Shown in pieces: positions 26,514-35,714 of a DNA stretch of 64,000 nucleotides. The stretch is taken from the NCBI RefSeq assembly GCF_030284385.1, contig NZ_CP127221.1, positions 744,001 through 808,000 of the forward strand. Direction: 5' to 3'. The DNA comes from Altererythrobacter rubellus (lineage in GTDB: Bacteria > Pseudomonadota > Alphaproteobacteria > Sphingomonadales > Sphingomonadaceae). How positions within the stretch are numbered: position 1 is the stretch's first letter; each line of letters begins with the position of its first letter. The position numbers and the translations under genes are program-made. The notes beneath the pieces are model-generated. The model had not been told where the DNA came from and ran no database searches. It worked only from the letters and a program-made list of their open reading frames with translations.

Positions 26514-27329
26514 ATGGCGAGGTCTTACGACAACGCATTGGGGCGCGGCAGTTTGGTTGCCGACCAACCCAACATCCTGGATCTTGGTCAACGCGAAGAA
26601 CTGCGGGTGCCAAAGACCGCTGAGATTGTTGCAGACCGGATCCGCAAGCGGATCATCTCCGGCGATCTGGACGAAGGTTCGTCTTTGCCGCCAGAGGGCC
26701 AACTGCTGGAACAATTTGGCGTGTCGCGCCCGACTCTGCGCGAAGCCTTTCGTATTCTGGAGGCCGAGCGGTTGATTTCCGTTACGCGTGGATCGCGCAG
26801 TGGGGCTCGCGTCAGTCGCCCGAAAGTGAGCGGTGTGTCGCGCTATGCAAGCTTGGTTCTGCAAGCGAATGAAACCACTGTACCGGATATCTTTGAAGCC
26901 CGGCTGGCGTTGGAACTGTATGTGGTTCGCCGTTTGGCGCGAACGGGTGCTAAGGCTTCACTAGAGATACTTCGAAACGAGATTGACCGTTTGGAGCGCC
27001 TGGATGAGGCGGGCGACAAGCGCGGCTTTATCGCGGCGTTGACAGAGTTTCATGAATTGCTGGTGGAACAAGGTGGCAATCGCACGCTCCACTTCATGAT
27101 TCAGATGCTGCACGATCTGATGGATCAGGTGAAGTTGCGGCTGATACGGCGCGATGCCGAAGGGCGGATCGCGGACAGTGGTACGGCATTGAAAAGCATG
27201 CGAAAGCTGATCGACCTGATCGAAGCTGGAGATGGTGACGGGGCGGCCAAACACTGGCGATTGCATTTAATCAATGCCAACAAGACGTGGGCTTTCGACG
27301 GCAGCCTGCGTGACATTCTGGCAGAGTAA
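26514..27329 (+). CDS. GntR-family (FadR/FCD) transcriptional regulator
   Basis: A 271-residue regulator. The winged helix spans about residues 33-105 with PPEGQLLEQFGVSRPTLREA and ERLISVTRGSRSGARV (wing). The FCD ligand domain follows, with DIFEARLALELYVVRRLA and TEFHELLVEQGGN. It is unlike the first GntR regulator in its longer N-terminus. It diverges from the flavin reductase gene (139 bases between starts) and precedes an acyl-CoA dehydrogenase-SDR-aldo/keto reductase set, either of which could be its target. I did not find a convincing palindrome here. Confidence 0.9.
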   Translation: MARSYDNALGRGSLVADQPNILDLGQREELRVPKTAEIVADRIRKRIISGDLDEGSSLPPEGQLLEQFGVSRPTLREAFRILEAERLISVTRGSRSGARVSRPKVSGVSRYASLVLQANETTVPDIFEARLALELYVVRRLARTGAKASLEILRNEIDRLERLDEAGDKRGFIAALTEFHELLVEQGGNRTLHFMIQMLHDLMDQVKLRLIRRDAEGRIADSGTALKSMRKLIDLIEAGDGDGAAKHWRLHLINANKTWAFDGSLRDILAE

Positions 27330-27346
27330 AGCGTTGGCTGTACGGG

Positions 27347-27583
27347 CTAATTTCCGAACAGGGCTTGCAACACGCTGCGTCGCTTGGGTTTTGACTGGCC
27401 GGTCATCTCAAACAGATAATTTGCGAGCAGGACTGCCTGATTGCGATCGAGCAACACTGCGCGTTCGCGGACTTCCTTCTCTTCGCTCTCGGTTCGGTGC
27501 ATTGTTTGCATGTGCAACACCATGCGTTTGCCAAGATCATCCAGCTTCCAGCCGACCAGCGCACCAGTATCAATCGGTTCCAT
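27347..27583 (-). CDS. Small protein of unknown function
   Basis: A 78-residue soluble, charged protein that I do not recognise. The ATG at 27583 is preceded by GAGGA at normal spacing; a GTG 4 codons upstream is the longer choice. The middle (TESEEKEVRERAVLLDRNQAVLLANYLFEMTG) looks helical. It ends 17 bases from the convergent regulator. Codon use resembles the neighbours, so I take it as real. Confidence 0.65.
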   Translation of the reverse strand: MEPIDTGALVGWKLDDLGKRMVLHMQTMHRTESEEKEVRERAVLLDRNQAVLLANYLFEMTGQSKPKRRSVLQALFGN

Positions 27584-27758
27584 CGAGTTCCTCACCGTCT
27601 CGCCCTTGTTGGGCGCTTGGCAAGTTTAGCTTAACGCGACTAACACGCCGGGACTGCGCGCGCGCATATCCACCTGCATTGTCAGTTTCACCAAGTGTGC
27701 ACATCGGCCGCACGCTGCCATAATGTTTCCATCTCAATATCAGGGAAGTTGAATTCAC

Positions 27759-28901
27759 ATGCTCGATACAAGCTATCGCACCGCCTATAACGAAGACCAT
27801 GAGGCTTTCCGTGACACCGTGCGCAAGGTGTTCGCGCAATATCTCGAGCCTAATCTGGACCAGCATGAAGCAGAAGGTATTGTCCCGCGCGAGGTCTGGA
27901 AGGCTGTTGGTGAGGCGGGCCTGCTGTGCCCTACTGTGAAAGAGGAAAATGGCGGGCTGGGGCTAGATTTCGGCTTTAACTGCGTGCTGTGTGAAGAGCT
28001 TTCGTATCTGGGTTCTGCGGCAGGCTTCACTCTGCAAAGCGACATCACGGCCAATTACTTTGAACGGCTGGGTACTGAGGAGCAGCGGCAGAAATACCTC
28101 CCCGGAATGGTCTCTGGCGATATCATTACGGCCATTGCCATGACTGAACCAGGCGCGGGGTCCGATTTGCAGGGTATTCGCACGACTGCGGTTGAAGACG
28201 GCAATCACCTCGTGATCAACGGCTCCAAGACTTACATCACCAATGGCCAGAACGCCGATTGCGTCATCTTGGTTGCCAAGACAGACCCGACTCAAGGCGC
28301 AAAGGGCACGACATTGATTCTGGTTGATGCAGGTACGCCGGGTTTTGAACGCGGTCGTAACCTCGACAAGATCGGGCAGCATTCGGCCGATACATCAGAG
28401 CTGTTCTTCAACGATTGCCGCGTTCCCAAGACCAATATTCTGGGTGGTGAAGGCCGCGGCTTCATCCATCTGATGGAAGAATTGCCTCAGGAACGTTTGG
28501 GCATCGCAGTTGGTGCACAGGCCGCCGCGCAGCGCGCATTCGATGAAGCGGTTAGTTTTACGAAGGACCGTAAGGCATTTGGAAAGACAGTATTCGAGTT
28601 CCAGAACACCAAATTCACACTGGCAGACCTCAAGGCCAAACTGCAAGTGGGCTGGGCGCACCTCGACTGGGCGATCCGCAAACATCTGGCCGGCGAGCTG
28701 ACAACCGATGAAGCCAGCGCGGCGAAACTGTGGCACACCGATCTGCAATGGGAGGCGTGCGACACAGCGCTGCAACTGCATGGTGGTGCGGGCTATATGA
28801 ATGAGTATACCATTGCCCGGTTGTGGCGCGATGCGCGCGTGACGCGCATTTTTGGCGGTACAAACGAAATCATGAAAGAAGTGATTTCGCGTTCCATTTG
28901 A
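27759..28901 (+). CDS. Acyl-CoA dehydrogenase
   Basis: A 380-residue FAD enzyme that introduces a 2,3 double bond in acyl-CoA. It shows the family signatures AITAIAMTEPGAGSDLQGI-type (core AMTEPGAGSDLQGIRTT), ITNGQNADCVILVAKTD, QLHGGAGYMNEY and the C-terminal RIFGGTNEIMKEVI. A start Met at 27759 follows AGGGAAG. It is the first of three genes (dehydrogenase, SDR, aldo/keto reductase) spaced by about 12 bases, probably one operon. The chain-length specificity cannot be told. Confidence 0.93.
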   Translation: MLDTSYRTAYNEDHEAFRDTVRKVFAQYLEPNLDQHEAEGIVPREVWKAVGEAGLLCPTVKEENGGLGLDFGFNCVLCEELSYLGSAAGFTLQSDITANYFERLGTEEQRQKYLPGMVSGDIITAIAMTEPGAGSDLQGIRTTAVEDGNHLVINGSKTYITNGQNADCVILVAKTDPTQGAKGTTLILVDAGTPGFERGRNLDKIGQHSADTSELFFNDCRVPKTNILGGEGRGFIHLMEELPQERLGIAVGAQAAAQRAFDEAVSFTKDRKAFGKTVFEFQNTKFTLADLKAKLQVGWAHLDWAIRKHLAGELTTDEASAAKLWHTDLQWEACDTALQLHGGAGYMNEYTIARLWRDARVTRIFGGTNEIMKEVISRSI

Positions 28902-28913
28902 GGAGCTTAAGCT

Positions 28914-29651
28914 ATGTCTGACCCGCTCGATTTTTCTGGCAAGCGCGTGATGGTGATCGGTGGCTCGAGCGGGATCGGCAATGGCATTGCACGCGGATTT
29001 GCCGAGCGTGGGGCAGAGGCGCATGTTACAGGTACGCGGCCCGATGAAGGTGATTATCTGGAAGCTGAGGACAGCGATTTTACCGGGCTGACCTATCATC
29101 AGCTTGATGTGACTGATCGGGATTCGCCCGATGTGCTTGCAGCCAAGCTCGATCCCATTGACGTGCTGGTCCTGTGCCAGGGCGCGGTGCGATATGGACG
29201 CCGCGAGTTCGAACGTGAAGGCTGGGACGCGGTGATCGACGTGAATCTGAACTCGGTGATGGATTGTGCGCGCGCCTTTCATCTGGGGCTCGCAAAACGC
29301 GACGGTTCAATCATCATTGTCAGTTCGACCGGCGCGTTCCATGCCATGATCGGCAACCCCGCCTATGGCGCAAGCAAGGCGGGCGCTGCCAGTCTGGTAG
29401 GCTCGCTGGCGCAAGCCTGGGCGCGAGATGGCATTCGTGTGAACGGCATTGCGCCCGGTTTCGTCCCGACAAAGATGACCAAAGTTACAACCGAGAACGA
29501 GCAACGCCGCGATGGCGCAATCGCCCGCATTCCGTTGGGCCGGATGGGCACGCCTCAGGATATGGCCGGTGCGGCGCTGTTCCTGTCGTCGCCGCTTGCA
29601 AGCTACATTACCGGGCAATCGCTGATCGTTGACGGCGGCCTATCGCTGTAA
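28914..29651 (+). CDS. Short-chain dehydrogenase/reductase
   Basis: A 245-residue classical SDR with the cofactor motif GGSSGIGNGIARG at residues 16-28, IIIVSSTGAF with the catalytic Ser, and YGASKAG with Tyr and Lys, then NGIAPGFVPTKMT. It starts 12 bases after the acyl-CoA dehydrogenase gene with GAGGAG upstream. A 3-hydroxyacyl or alcohol oxidoreductase role next to the dehydrogenase is a reasonable guess; the substrate is unknown. Confidence 0.93.
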   Translation: MSDPLDFSGKRVMVIGGSSGIGNGIARGFAERGAEAHVTGTRPDEGDYLEAEDSDFTGLTYHQLDVTDRDSPDVLAAKLDPIDVLVLCQGAVRYGRREFEREGWDAVIDVNLNSVMDCARAFHLGLAKRDGSIIIVSSTGAFHAMIGNPAYGASKAGAASLVGSLAQAWARDGIRVNGIAPGFVPTKMTKVTTENEQRRDGAIARIPLGRMGTPQDMAGAALFLSSPLASYITGQSLIVDGGLSL

Positions 29652-29661
29652 AGGGATCATG

Positions 29662-30687
29662 ATGAAGTTTACGAAACTGGGAACTTCGGGGCTGACTGTC
29701 TCGCGCCTTTGCCTCGGCTGCATGACCTATGGTGACACGACCAAGGGCTGGCATGGCGATTGGCTTTTGAACGAAGAGGAAAGCCGCCCATTTTTCCGCA
29801 AGGCTCTGGAATCCGGCATAAACTTCTTCGATACTGCCAATGTCTATGCGGGCGGAACCTCGGAGGAAATCACCGGAAATCTGCTTAGGGAGATGGCCCA
29901 GCGTGACGAGATTGTGCTCGCGACCAAAGCCTATTTCCCGTGGCGCCCAGCGCCCAACGCGGGCGGCAATTCGCGCAAGGCATTGATGCAGGCAATTGAT
30001 GACAGTCTGGTGCGGCTGGGTACGAATTATGTCGACCTGTTCCAGATCCACCGCTGGGATGACGAAACGCCGATCGAGGAAACGATGGAGGCGCTGCATG
30101 ACATCGTGAAATCGGGCAAGGCGCTGCATATCGGCGCGTCCTCTATGTACGCTTGGCAATTCGCCAAGGCGCAGGAATTGGCGCGTGCAAATGGCTGGAC
30201 CCGGTTCATCTCGATGCAGAATCAGCTCAATCTGCTTTACCGTGAGGAAGAGCGCGAAATGCTGCCCCTGTGCGAAGATCAACGCGTCAGTGCCATCCCC
30301 TGGAGCCCTCTTGCGCGCGGCAGACTGGCGCGGGCCAATGATGAAGAGACCGTGCGCAGCAAGACCGATGGAGTGGGCAAGGCGCTCTACAAGGACGATG
30401 ACGAGGCTGACCGAGCTATCATCGAGGCGGTGGGCGAAGTTGCGAAAACTCGCGGGGTCAGCCGTGCCAGTGTGGCTCTTGCCTGGCATTTCACCAGGCC
30501 TGCCGTTGCGGCTCCCATTATTGGCGCGTCAAAGGAACATCATATCGATGCAGCTATCGCCGCGCTCGATATCGATCTTTCGACAGAAGAACTCGCAGCG
30601 CTTGAGGCTCCCTATAGACCAAAGTCGCCGACTGGAATGGGCATGGCATTGCCGCTTATGAACCAAGTTTCTGTAAAAGCCGGTTAA
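29662..30687 (+). CDS. Aldo/keto reductase (YhdN/AKR11-like)
   Basis: A 341-residue NADPH-dependent reductase. Motifs are INFFDTANVYAGGTSEE with the catalytic Asp and Tyr, ATKAYFPW with Lys, DLFQIHRWD with His, and a C-terminal PIIGASKEHHIDAA cofactor loop. I start it at the second ATG of ATGATG (29662) because AAGGGA ends 5 bases before it. It is different in sequence from the aldo/keto reductase at 15354. The 134 bases after it, before the secretion operon, probably hold the virB promoter. Confidence 0.92.
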   Translation: MKFTKLGTSGLTVSRLCLGCMTYGDTTKGWHGDWLLNEEESRPFFRKALESGINFFDTANVYAGGTSEEITGNLLREMAQRDEIVLATKAYFPWRPAPNAGGNSRKALMQAIDDSLVRLGTNYVDLFQIHRWDDETPIEETMEALHDIVKSGKALHIGASSMYAWQFAKAQELARANGWTRFISMQNQLNLLYREEEREMLPLCEDQRVSAIPWSPLARGRLARANDEETVRSKTDGVGKALYKDDDEADRAIIEAVGEVAKTRGVSRASVALAWHFTRPAVAAPIIGASKEHHIDAAIAALDIDLSTEELAALEAPYRPKSPTGMGMALPLMNQVSVKAG

Positions 30688-30821
30688 TCATCAAAATCAG
30701 GTAGTTATGGGGGTTGTGCGACCCAGTTGTGCAATTTTTGCGGTTTTTCGCAAGAAATCTATCTGGCTTGGTAACCCTGTTCTGTCACGTCACTGTCATT
30801 TGAGCTAAGCATTCGGGGTTA

Positions 30822-31493
30822 ATGAATGATCGTGAGCTGATTCTCTTTCCCGCGCGCGGGCTATTTGCCGCAGGGCTGTTAAGCGCTGTTGCGGTGGCAG
30901 CGCCTGCGCAGGCCGATGTGATGGAGATCGGGAGCGATGGCGCGCAATGGATTGCTGGCGGCCCTATTACCCAATCAGCCGTTTCCGCTCAGATTGCCAA
31001 CAATTTATCGCAAGCCATTATTATTCCTGATCGCCCGCAATACTCGGTTAGCCCGGTAATGTTGGCGGAAGTCCTCGCCGTAGGGGTGCCGCAAGCCTAC
31101 TCGGCAACTGTGGCTGATGTCTGCACCCGCTATGACCTCAGCCCGGCTTTGCTGGAAGCTCTGGTCTGGCAAGAGAGCCGGTGGCGTCACCGCTCGATTT
31201 CGCCGAAGGGGGCCAGGGGCCTCGCCCAATTGATGCCAGCCACGGCGCGATATCTGGGTGTCGATCCAGACGATCCGCACACCAATCTGGAAGGCGGCGC
31301 ACGTTACCTGCGCATGCAGCTCAACCGCTTTGACGGTGATCTGGTAAAAGCGCTCGCTGCTTACAATGCGGGTCCGGGACGCGTCGAGCGCGCGAACGGT
31401 GTTCCGCAAATTCGTGAAACACAGAATTACGTTAGATCGATTTTGGGCCGTCTTGCGGCGCATCATCGCAACAGACAGAACGGGATGACCTAG
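30822..31493 (+). CDS. virB1: VirB1-like lytic transglycosylase
   Basis: A 223-residue exported SLT-type muramidase, expected to open the peptidoglycan for the secretion apparatus. It has a signal peptide (cleavage near AQADVM), then the SLT domain with ALVWQESRWRHRS (catalytic Glu 118), SPKGARGLAQLMPATARYLG, GGARYLRMQL and ALAAYNAGPG. It is the first gene of the virB operon, and its stop directly abuts the virB2 start. Housekeeping SLT enzymes look alike; the assignment as VirB1 rests on the operon. Confidence 0.9.
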   Translation: MNDRELILFPARGLFAAGLLSAVAVAAPAQADVMEIGSDGAQWIAGGPITQSAVSAQIANNLSQAIIIPDRPQYSVSPVMLAEVLAVGVPQAYSATVADVCTRYDLSPALLEALVWQESRWRHRSISPKGARGLAQLMPATARYLGVDPDDPHTNLEGGARYLRMQLNRFDGDLVKALAAYNAGPGRVERANGVPQIRETQNYVRSILGRLAAHHRNRQNGMT

Positions 31494-31799
31494 ATGTTTT
31501 CAAATATCCGCAACGCAATTGTGAGACTTTCAGCCGGGCTTATGCTGCTTGCTATGCCCGGCGCTGCTTTTGCGCAGCAGGTCCAGCAGAGCGACGATCC
31601 GATTACCAGCGCATTGGTCTGGATGCAGGGCATTCTGCTGGGCCCGATTGCGACGAGTCTGGCCGTGATGGCGGTTGCGGGTGTTGGCTTCATGATGCTG
31701 ACCGGCCGGATGAACTGGCGCTATGGCGGCACGGTCATCATCGGTGTGTTCATTATCTTCGGCGCGCCGCGTCTGGTCGCCTCGATCGGGGGCTTTTGA
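31494..31799 (+). CDS. virB2: VirB2/TrbC-like pilin
   Basis: A 101-residue small protein with a long signal peptide (cleavage near GAAFAQQ, about residue 25) and two hydrophobic segments (about 43-60 and 75-95). This is the architecture of VirB2 pilins, which polymerise into the T-pilus. It starts at the base after the virB1 stop. Confidence 0.9.
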   Translation: MFSNIRNAIVRLSAGLMLLAMPGAAFAQQVQQSDDPITSALVWMQGILLGPIATSLAVMAVAGVGFMMLTGRMNWRYGGTVIIGVFIIFGAPRLVASIGGF

Positions 31800-31806
31800 T
31801 TAGTCG

Positions 31807-32091
31807 ATGAGCAATCTCGTTCGCCATAGCGTGCACCGTGCATTGACCCGGCCACAGATGTTCGCCGGGGTGACGATGAATTTCTTCATCATCAATCTGA
31901 TGGTGACGACGATTGCGTTTCTGATCCTCAGCAGCCTGTGGATCATAATGGTGCCGATTGTCGTGCACATCATCGGATACTTCGCTTGTTTGAGGGAACC
32001 GCGCATTTTCGATCTCTGGATCACCAAGGTGTCGCAGTGCCCGCGGGTAAAGAATTACAAGCGTTGGGGCTGCAATAGTTACACGCCGTGA
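31807..32091 (+). CDS. virB3: VirB3-like inner-membrane protein
   Basis: A 94-residue protein with a hydrophobic hairpin (about residues 20-60) and the VirB3-type ending LREPRIFDLWITK. VirB3 sits in the inner membrane with the VirB4 ATPase. It lies 7 bases after virB2 and 18 before virB4. Confidence 0.9.
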   Translation: MSNLVRHSVHRALTRPQMFAGVTMNFFIINLMVTTIAFLILSSLWIIMVPIVVHIIGYFACLREPRIFDLWITKVSQCPRVKNYKRWGCNSYTP

Positions 32092-32109
32092 CGCAGGAAC
32101 TGATTTGAT

Positions 32110-34533
32110 ATGAGCAAATGGATCGGAGCGGCGGGCTGGGGCCCCAAGGAAGCCAAGGCTGGCGACCGTTTACCCTATCTGCGGATGGTCGACGAAAACA
32201 CGCTGTTGCTGCGCGATGGATCGGTCATGTCCTCCATTCAAGTGCCTGGCCTGTTGTTCGAAACTGAGGACACAGACAGCCTGAATGCCCATGCGGCGAC
32301 GCGCGAAGTGGTGCTGCGTTCGACACTCGATTCACGCTTCGTGCTGTACCACCATGTCATCCGCCGCCGGGTAGAGGTAGAGCTAGATGCGAAATTTGAT
32401 GATCCGCTCTGCCGTCATATCGATACGCGTTGGAAAGAACGGCTCGCAGGTGGTTCTCTGTTCATCAATGACCAGTTTATCACGCTAATCCGCCGCCCCG
32501 CACGTGGCAAGGCGGGCCTGGCAGAACGTGTTTCACGCTTTTTCAATCGGGCGCGCAGCAGCGAAGTCGAAGCCGATACCAAGGATGTTCGCACACTGAA
32601 GGCCGCGGTCACCGGGCTTGTCGCATCGCTGCAAAGTTACGGCGCGCAGGTGCTCGGCCAATACGAGGGGCTGACGGGCACCAATTCGGAAATGCTCGAG
32701 CTGCTTTCGGCGATCTACAATGGCGAGATGCGCCCCGTGCGCGAGCCGGAGCATGACACTGACGTAGGTCAAATGCTGCCCTATCGACGCGCAAGTTTCG
32801 GTTTGGATGCGATGGAGCTTCGCGGTTCAGGCGAGGTAGAATTCGCAGCTCTTCTGGGCCTTAAAGAATACCCCGACGCCACATCGCCGGGCCTGCTTGA
32901 TGGCTTGCTGCGCCAGCCGTACGAGATGATCGTCACGGAAAGCTACGCGCCTACCGAACGAACCACGGCACGAGAGCGGATTGATTTGGCGCTGCGGCGT
33001 CTGCGCGCGGTGGATGAAGAGGCAGCGGCTGAGCGTGCTGACATGCTTACCGCGCGGGACGAGCTGGGCAATGGCTCGGTTGGCTTCGGCGATCATCACC
33101 TGACAGTGCTGGTCCGTGAAAGCAATCTGGCCCGGCTTGATGAGGCAACGGCATCTTGTGCTGCGGCTTTGGCAGATGCCGGCGCGATTGCTGTTCGCGA
33201 AGACATCAATTTGGAGCCGGGTTTCTGGGCACAATTTCCGGGTAATGAGCAATATGTGGTGCGCCGCGCACTGATCAGCAGCGCGAATATGGCTGGCTTC
33301 GGTTCAATGCATGGCTTTGCGCTGGGCAAGGCAAATGGCAACCACTGGGGTGAAGCGGTAACACTGCTGCAAACGACCAGCGCGACTCCGTTTTTCTTCA
33401 ATTTTCACAATGGCGATCTGGGCAATTTCTCGGTCATCGGCCCATCCGGTTCAGGCAAGACGGTGGTGATGAACTTCCTCGCTGCGCAGGCGCAGAAATT
33501 CAATCCACGCACAGTCCTGTTCGACAAGGATCGCGGTGCAGAGCTGTTCATTCGCGGGATTGGCGGGCGATATGACCGGATCAGCGCGGGCGAACCAACT
33601 GGTTTCAACCCGCTCGCGCTACCCGACACGGCAGAGAACAAGGCATTCTTGCGCGATTGGCTGGGTGTAATTCTGGAAGCGAACGGGCCGGAAGAGTTAG
33701 CCACGATTTCGGCTGCAGTGGACGCCGCTTACAGCAATGATGCATCGCTGCGCCGCTTGCGCCATTTCAAGGAATTGCTGGCCGGATCGCGCAGGCCGCA
33801 GCCCGGCGATCTGGCGGACCGGCTCTCGGCATGGATCGGTGATGGTGAGCACGCCTGGTTGTTCGACAATGCAAGCGACAAGCTTGATCTGGCGAACCGT
33901 GTGCTTGGCTTTGACATGACCGCGCTGCTTGAAAATCCGCGCCTCCGCACGCCGACCATGATGTATTTGTTCCACCGCATTGATGAGCGGTTGGACGGTG
34001 AGCCGACCATGATCCTGATTGATGAAGGGTGGAAGGCGCTGGATGACGAAGTCTTCGCTGCGCGTATCCGCGACTGGTTGAAGACGTTGCGTAAGCGCAA
34101 TGCGCTGGTTGGGTTTGCCACACAAAGTGCCAGCGACGCACTCGAAAGCCGGATCTCGGCTGCATTGGTGGAACAGACCGCGACGATGATTTTCATGCCC
34201 AACAGCCGCGCGCGGGCAGAGGATTATTGCGATGGCTTTGGCCTGACCGATCATGAGCTGGCGCTGATCCGGTCGCTTCCGGCACACAGCCGCTGCTTCC
34301 TGGTTCGTCAGCCCGACGCGAGCGTTGTGGTGCGGCTTGACCTTTCAGGCGCTCCGGAAGTTTTGACGATCCTGTCTGGTCGCGAAGCTTCAGTGCGCAA
34401 GCTGGACCAGTTGCGCGCATCGGTTGGCGATGATCCGGCGGAATGGTTCCCGCCGCTGACCGGCCGCGTGTGGCCCGAACATGCAGACAATGATGCCGGC
34501 GGCGAATTGCCGCTGTGGCAGGCGGCAGAGTAA
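32110..34533 (+). CDS. virB4: VirB4-type secretion ATPase
   Basis: An 807-residue ATPase, full length for VirB4. The N-terminal domain starts LPYLRMVDENTLLLRDGSVM; the C-terminal ATPase has Walker A GPSGSGKT at 444-451 and Walker B ILIDE at 635-639, followed by FATQSASDALES. VirB4 energises pilus assembly and substrate transfer at the inner-membrane complex. The virB6 start overlaps its stop by one base. Confidence 0.95.
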   Translation: MSKWIGAAGWGPKEAKAGDRLPYLRMVDENTLLLRDGSVMSSIQVPGLLFETEDTDSLNAHAATREVVLRSTLDSRFVLYHHVIRRRVEVELDAKFDDPLCRHIDTRWKERLAGGSLFINDQFITLIRRPARGKAGLAERVSRFFNRARSSEVEADTKDVRTLKAAVTGLVASLQSYGAQVLGQYEGLTGTNSEMLELLSAIYNGEMRPVREPEHDTDVGQMLPYRRASFGLDAMELRGSGEVEFAALLGLKEYPDATSPGLLDGLLRQPYEMIVTESYAPTERTTARERIDLALRRLRAVDEEAAAERADMLTARDELGNGSVGFGDHHLTVLVRESNLARLDEATASCAAALADAGAIAVREDINLEPGFWAQFPGNEQYVVRRALISSANMAGFGSMHGFALGKANGNHWGEAVTLLQTTSATPFFFNFHNGDLGNFSVIGPSGSGKTVVMNFLAAQAQKFNPRTVLFDKDRGAELFIRGIGGRYDRISAGEPTGFNPLALPDTAENKAFLRDWLGVILEANGPEELATISAAVDAAYSNDASLRRLRHFKELLAGSRRPQPGDLADRLSAWIGDGEHAWLFDNASDKLDLANRVLGFDMTALLENPRLRTPTMMYLFHRIDERLDGEPTMILIDEGWKALDDEVFAARIRDWLKTLRKRNALVGFATQSASDALESRISAALVEQTATMIFMPNSRARAEDYCDGFGLTDHELALIRSLPAHSRCFLVRQPDASVVVRLDLSGAPEVLTILSGREASVRKLDQLRASVGDDPAEWFPPLTGRVWPEHADNDAGGELPLWQAAE

Positions 34534-35714
34534 TGGCGGGGACTTGCGATACTGCGCTAGAGGGCATGGGCGGGGGCATTGCCTCTGCGCTGCAGGCCAT
34601 CGAATGCATGGCTCAGCAAGGCGCAGCGGGTATGTTCGGCAGCCTGTTCGCTCCCGGCGGGGCGCTGCAAACAACCCTGGTCATTCTGCTGACCTTCTAT
34701 GTAGCCTTCTTCGGGATCAGCTTGATGCTGGGGCGCTCCAGCTTGAGCGTCCGGGCACTGGTTCCGCGCATGATGACTCTGGGCCTTGTTCTTACCTTTG
34801 CGACAAGCTGGGTCGCCTACCAAGGCGTCGTCTGGAACCTTATCGTATGGGGTCCGGAATGGTTGGCCAGAGTTCTTACGGGCAGCGATGGCCCGGCCAC
34901 CCTGGTATTCGGGCAAAAGCTGGACGTGGTATTCGAGGCTGTGCAGCAAGCGAGCCAGGGTCAGGAGAACTTTGAAGCATTCTCGCCGCCTGGTTTGATG
35001 TGGTTGGGGGCAGTCTTATTGTTGCTGGGGACAGTTGGCATCCTGGCCACATCGAAAATTGCCTTGGCATTGCTGGTGGCAATTGGTCCTGCCTTCGTTG
35101 TGATGGCTTTGTTCAACGGTACACGCGGCCTATTCACCGGTTGGCTTAAAGGCTTGGTCATGCTGGCGCTGGTTCCGCTGTTTGCCGTGCTGGGCGGCAC
35201 AATCATGCTGGAGTTGGCAGTGCCGGTGCTGTCCGCATTGGTTGCCATACCCGGCGAAGTATCACCGCGTGCGGCGATGGCGTTTTTCCTGATCGGTGCG
35301 GTACATGTCGCATTGATGTTTATGGTACTCAAAGTGACCGGCACCATGGTTGCCGGCTGGCAGGTGTTCGGGCTTGCACCGCAAGGCGACACGGTGGATG
35401 CTGCGGCGGTCAGCACCTTTAACCAAACCTCGGCCCGTGTGGCTGAGGCGCGCAACGCAACGATAGTTGCAACCGCCTCGGGCGCTCGCCGTGTGGACGT
35501 TGCAGCAGCGACTATGACCAATATGGCCAGTGATGGCGGCGGCACTGGCAGCACGGCAAGGGTGCGCGAAACACGGGTGTACGCCACATCCGGGGGCAGT
35601 GCAGCCCCGCATTCTGACACGAGACAATCCACGTCACGCACGCGTGGTATCGGCAATCGCTTCCGCCCTGTTCAAGCGCGCGCTTTAGCGCGCAAATCGG
35701 AGACTTCATCATGA
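34533..35714 (+). CDS. virB6: VirB6-type inner-membrane channel protein
   Basis: A 393-residue polytopic protein with five or more hydrophobic segments (about residues 45-65, 80-105, 155-190, 205-245 and 250-275) and the VirB6/TrbL-type region with KIALALLVAIGPAFV and GLFTGWLKGL. The last 110 residues are hydrophilic, rich in Ala, Ser, Thr and Arg, and look disordered. The ATG overlaps the virB4 TAA; a start 6 codons upstream is possible but less neat. Confidence 0.88.
   Translation: MAGTCDTALEGMGGGIASALQAIECMAQQGAAGMFGSLFAPGGALQTTLVILLTFYVAFFGISLMLGRSSLSVRALVPRMMTLGLVLTFATSWVAYQGVVWNLIVWGPEWLARVLTGSDGPATLVFGQKLDVVFEAVQQASQGQENFEAFSPPGLMWLGAVLLLLGTVGILATSKIALALLVAIGPAFVVMALFNGTRGLFTGWLKGLVMLALVPLFAVLGGTIMLELAVPVLSALVAIPGEVSPRAAMAFFLIGAVHVALMFMVLKVTGTMVAGWQVFGLAPQGDTVDAAAVSTFNQTSARVAEARNATIVATASGARRVDVAAATMTNMASDGGGTGSTARVRETRVYATSGGSAAPHSDTRQSTSRTRGIGNRFRPVQARALARKSETSS

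Noticed and set aside
28395..29282. 295-codon minus frame over the acyl-CoA dehydrogenase and SDR
   Set aside because: Both plus-strand genes carry full family motifs; the minus frame does not.
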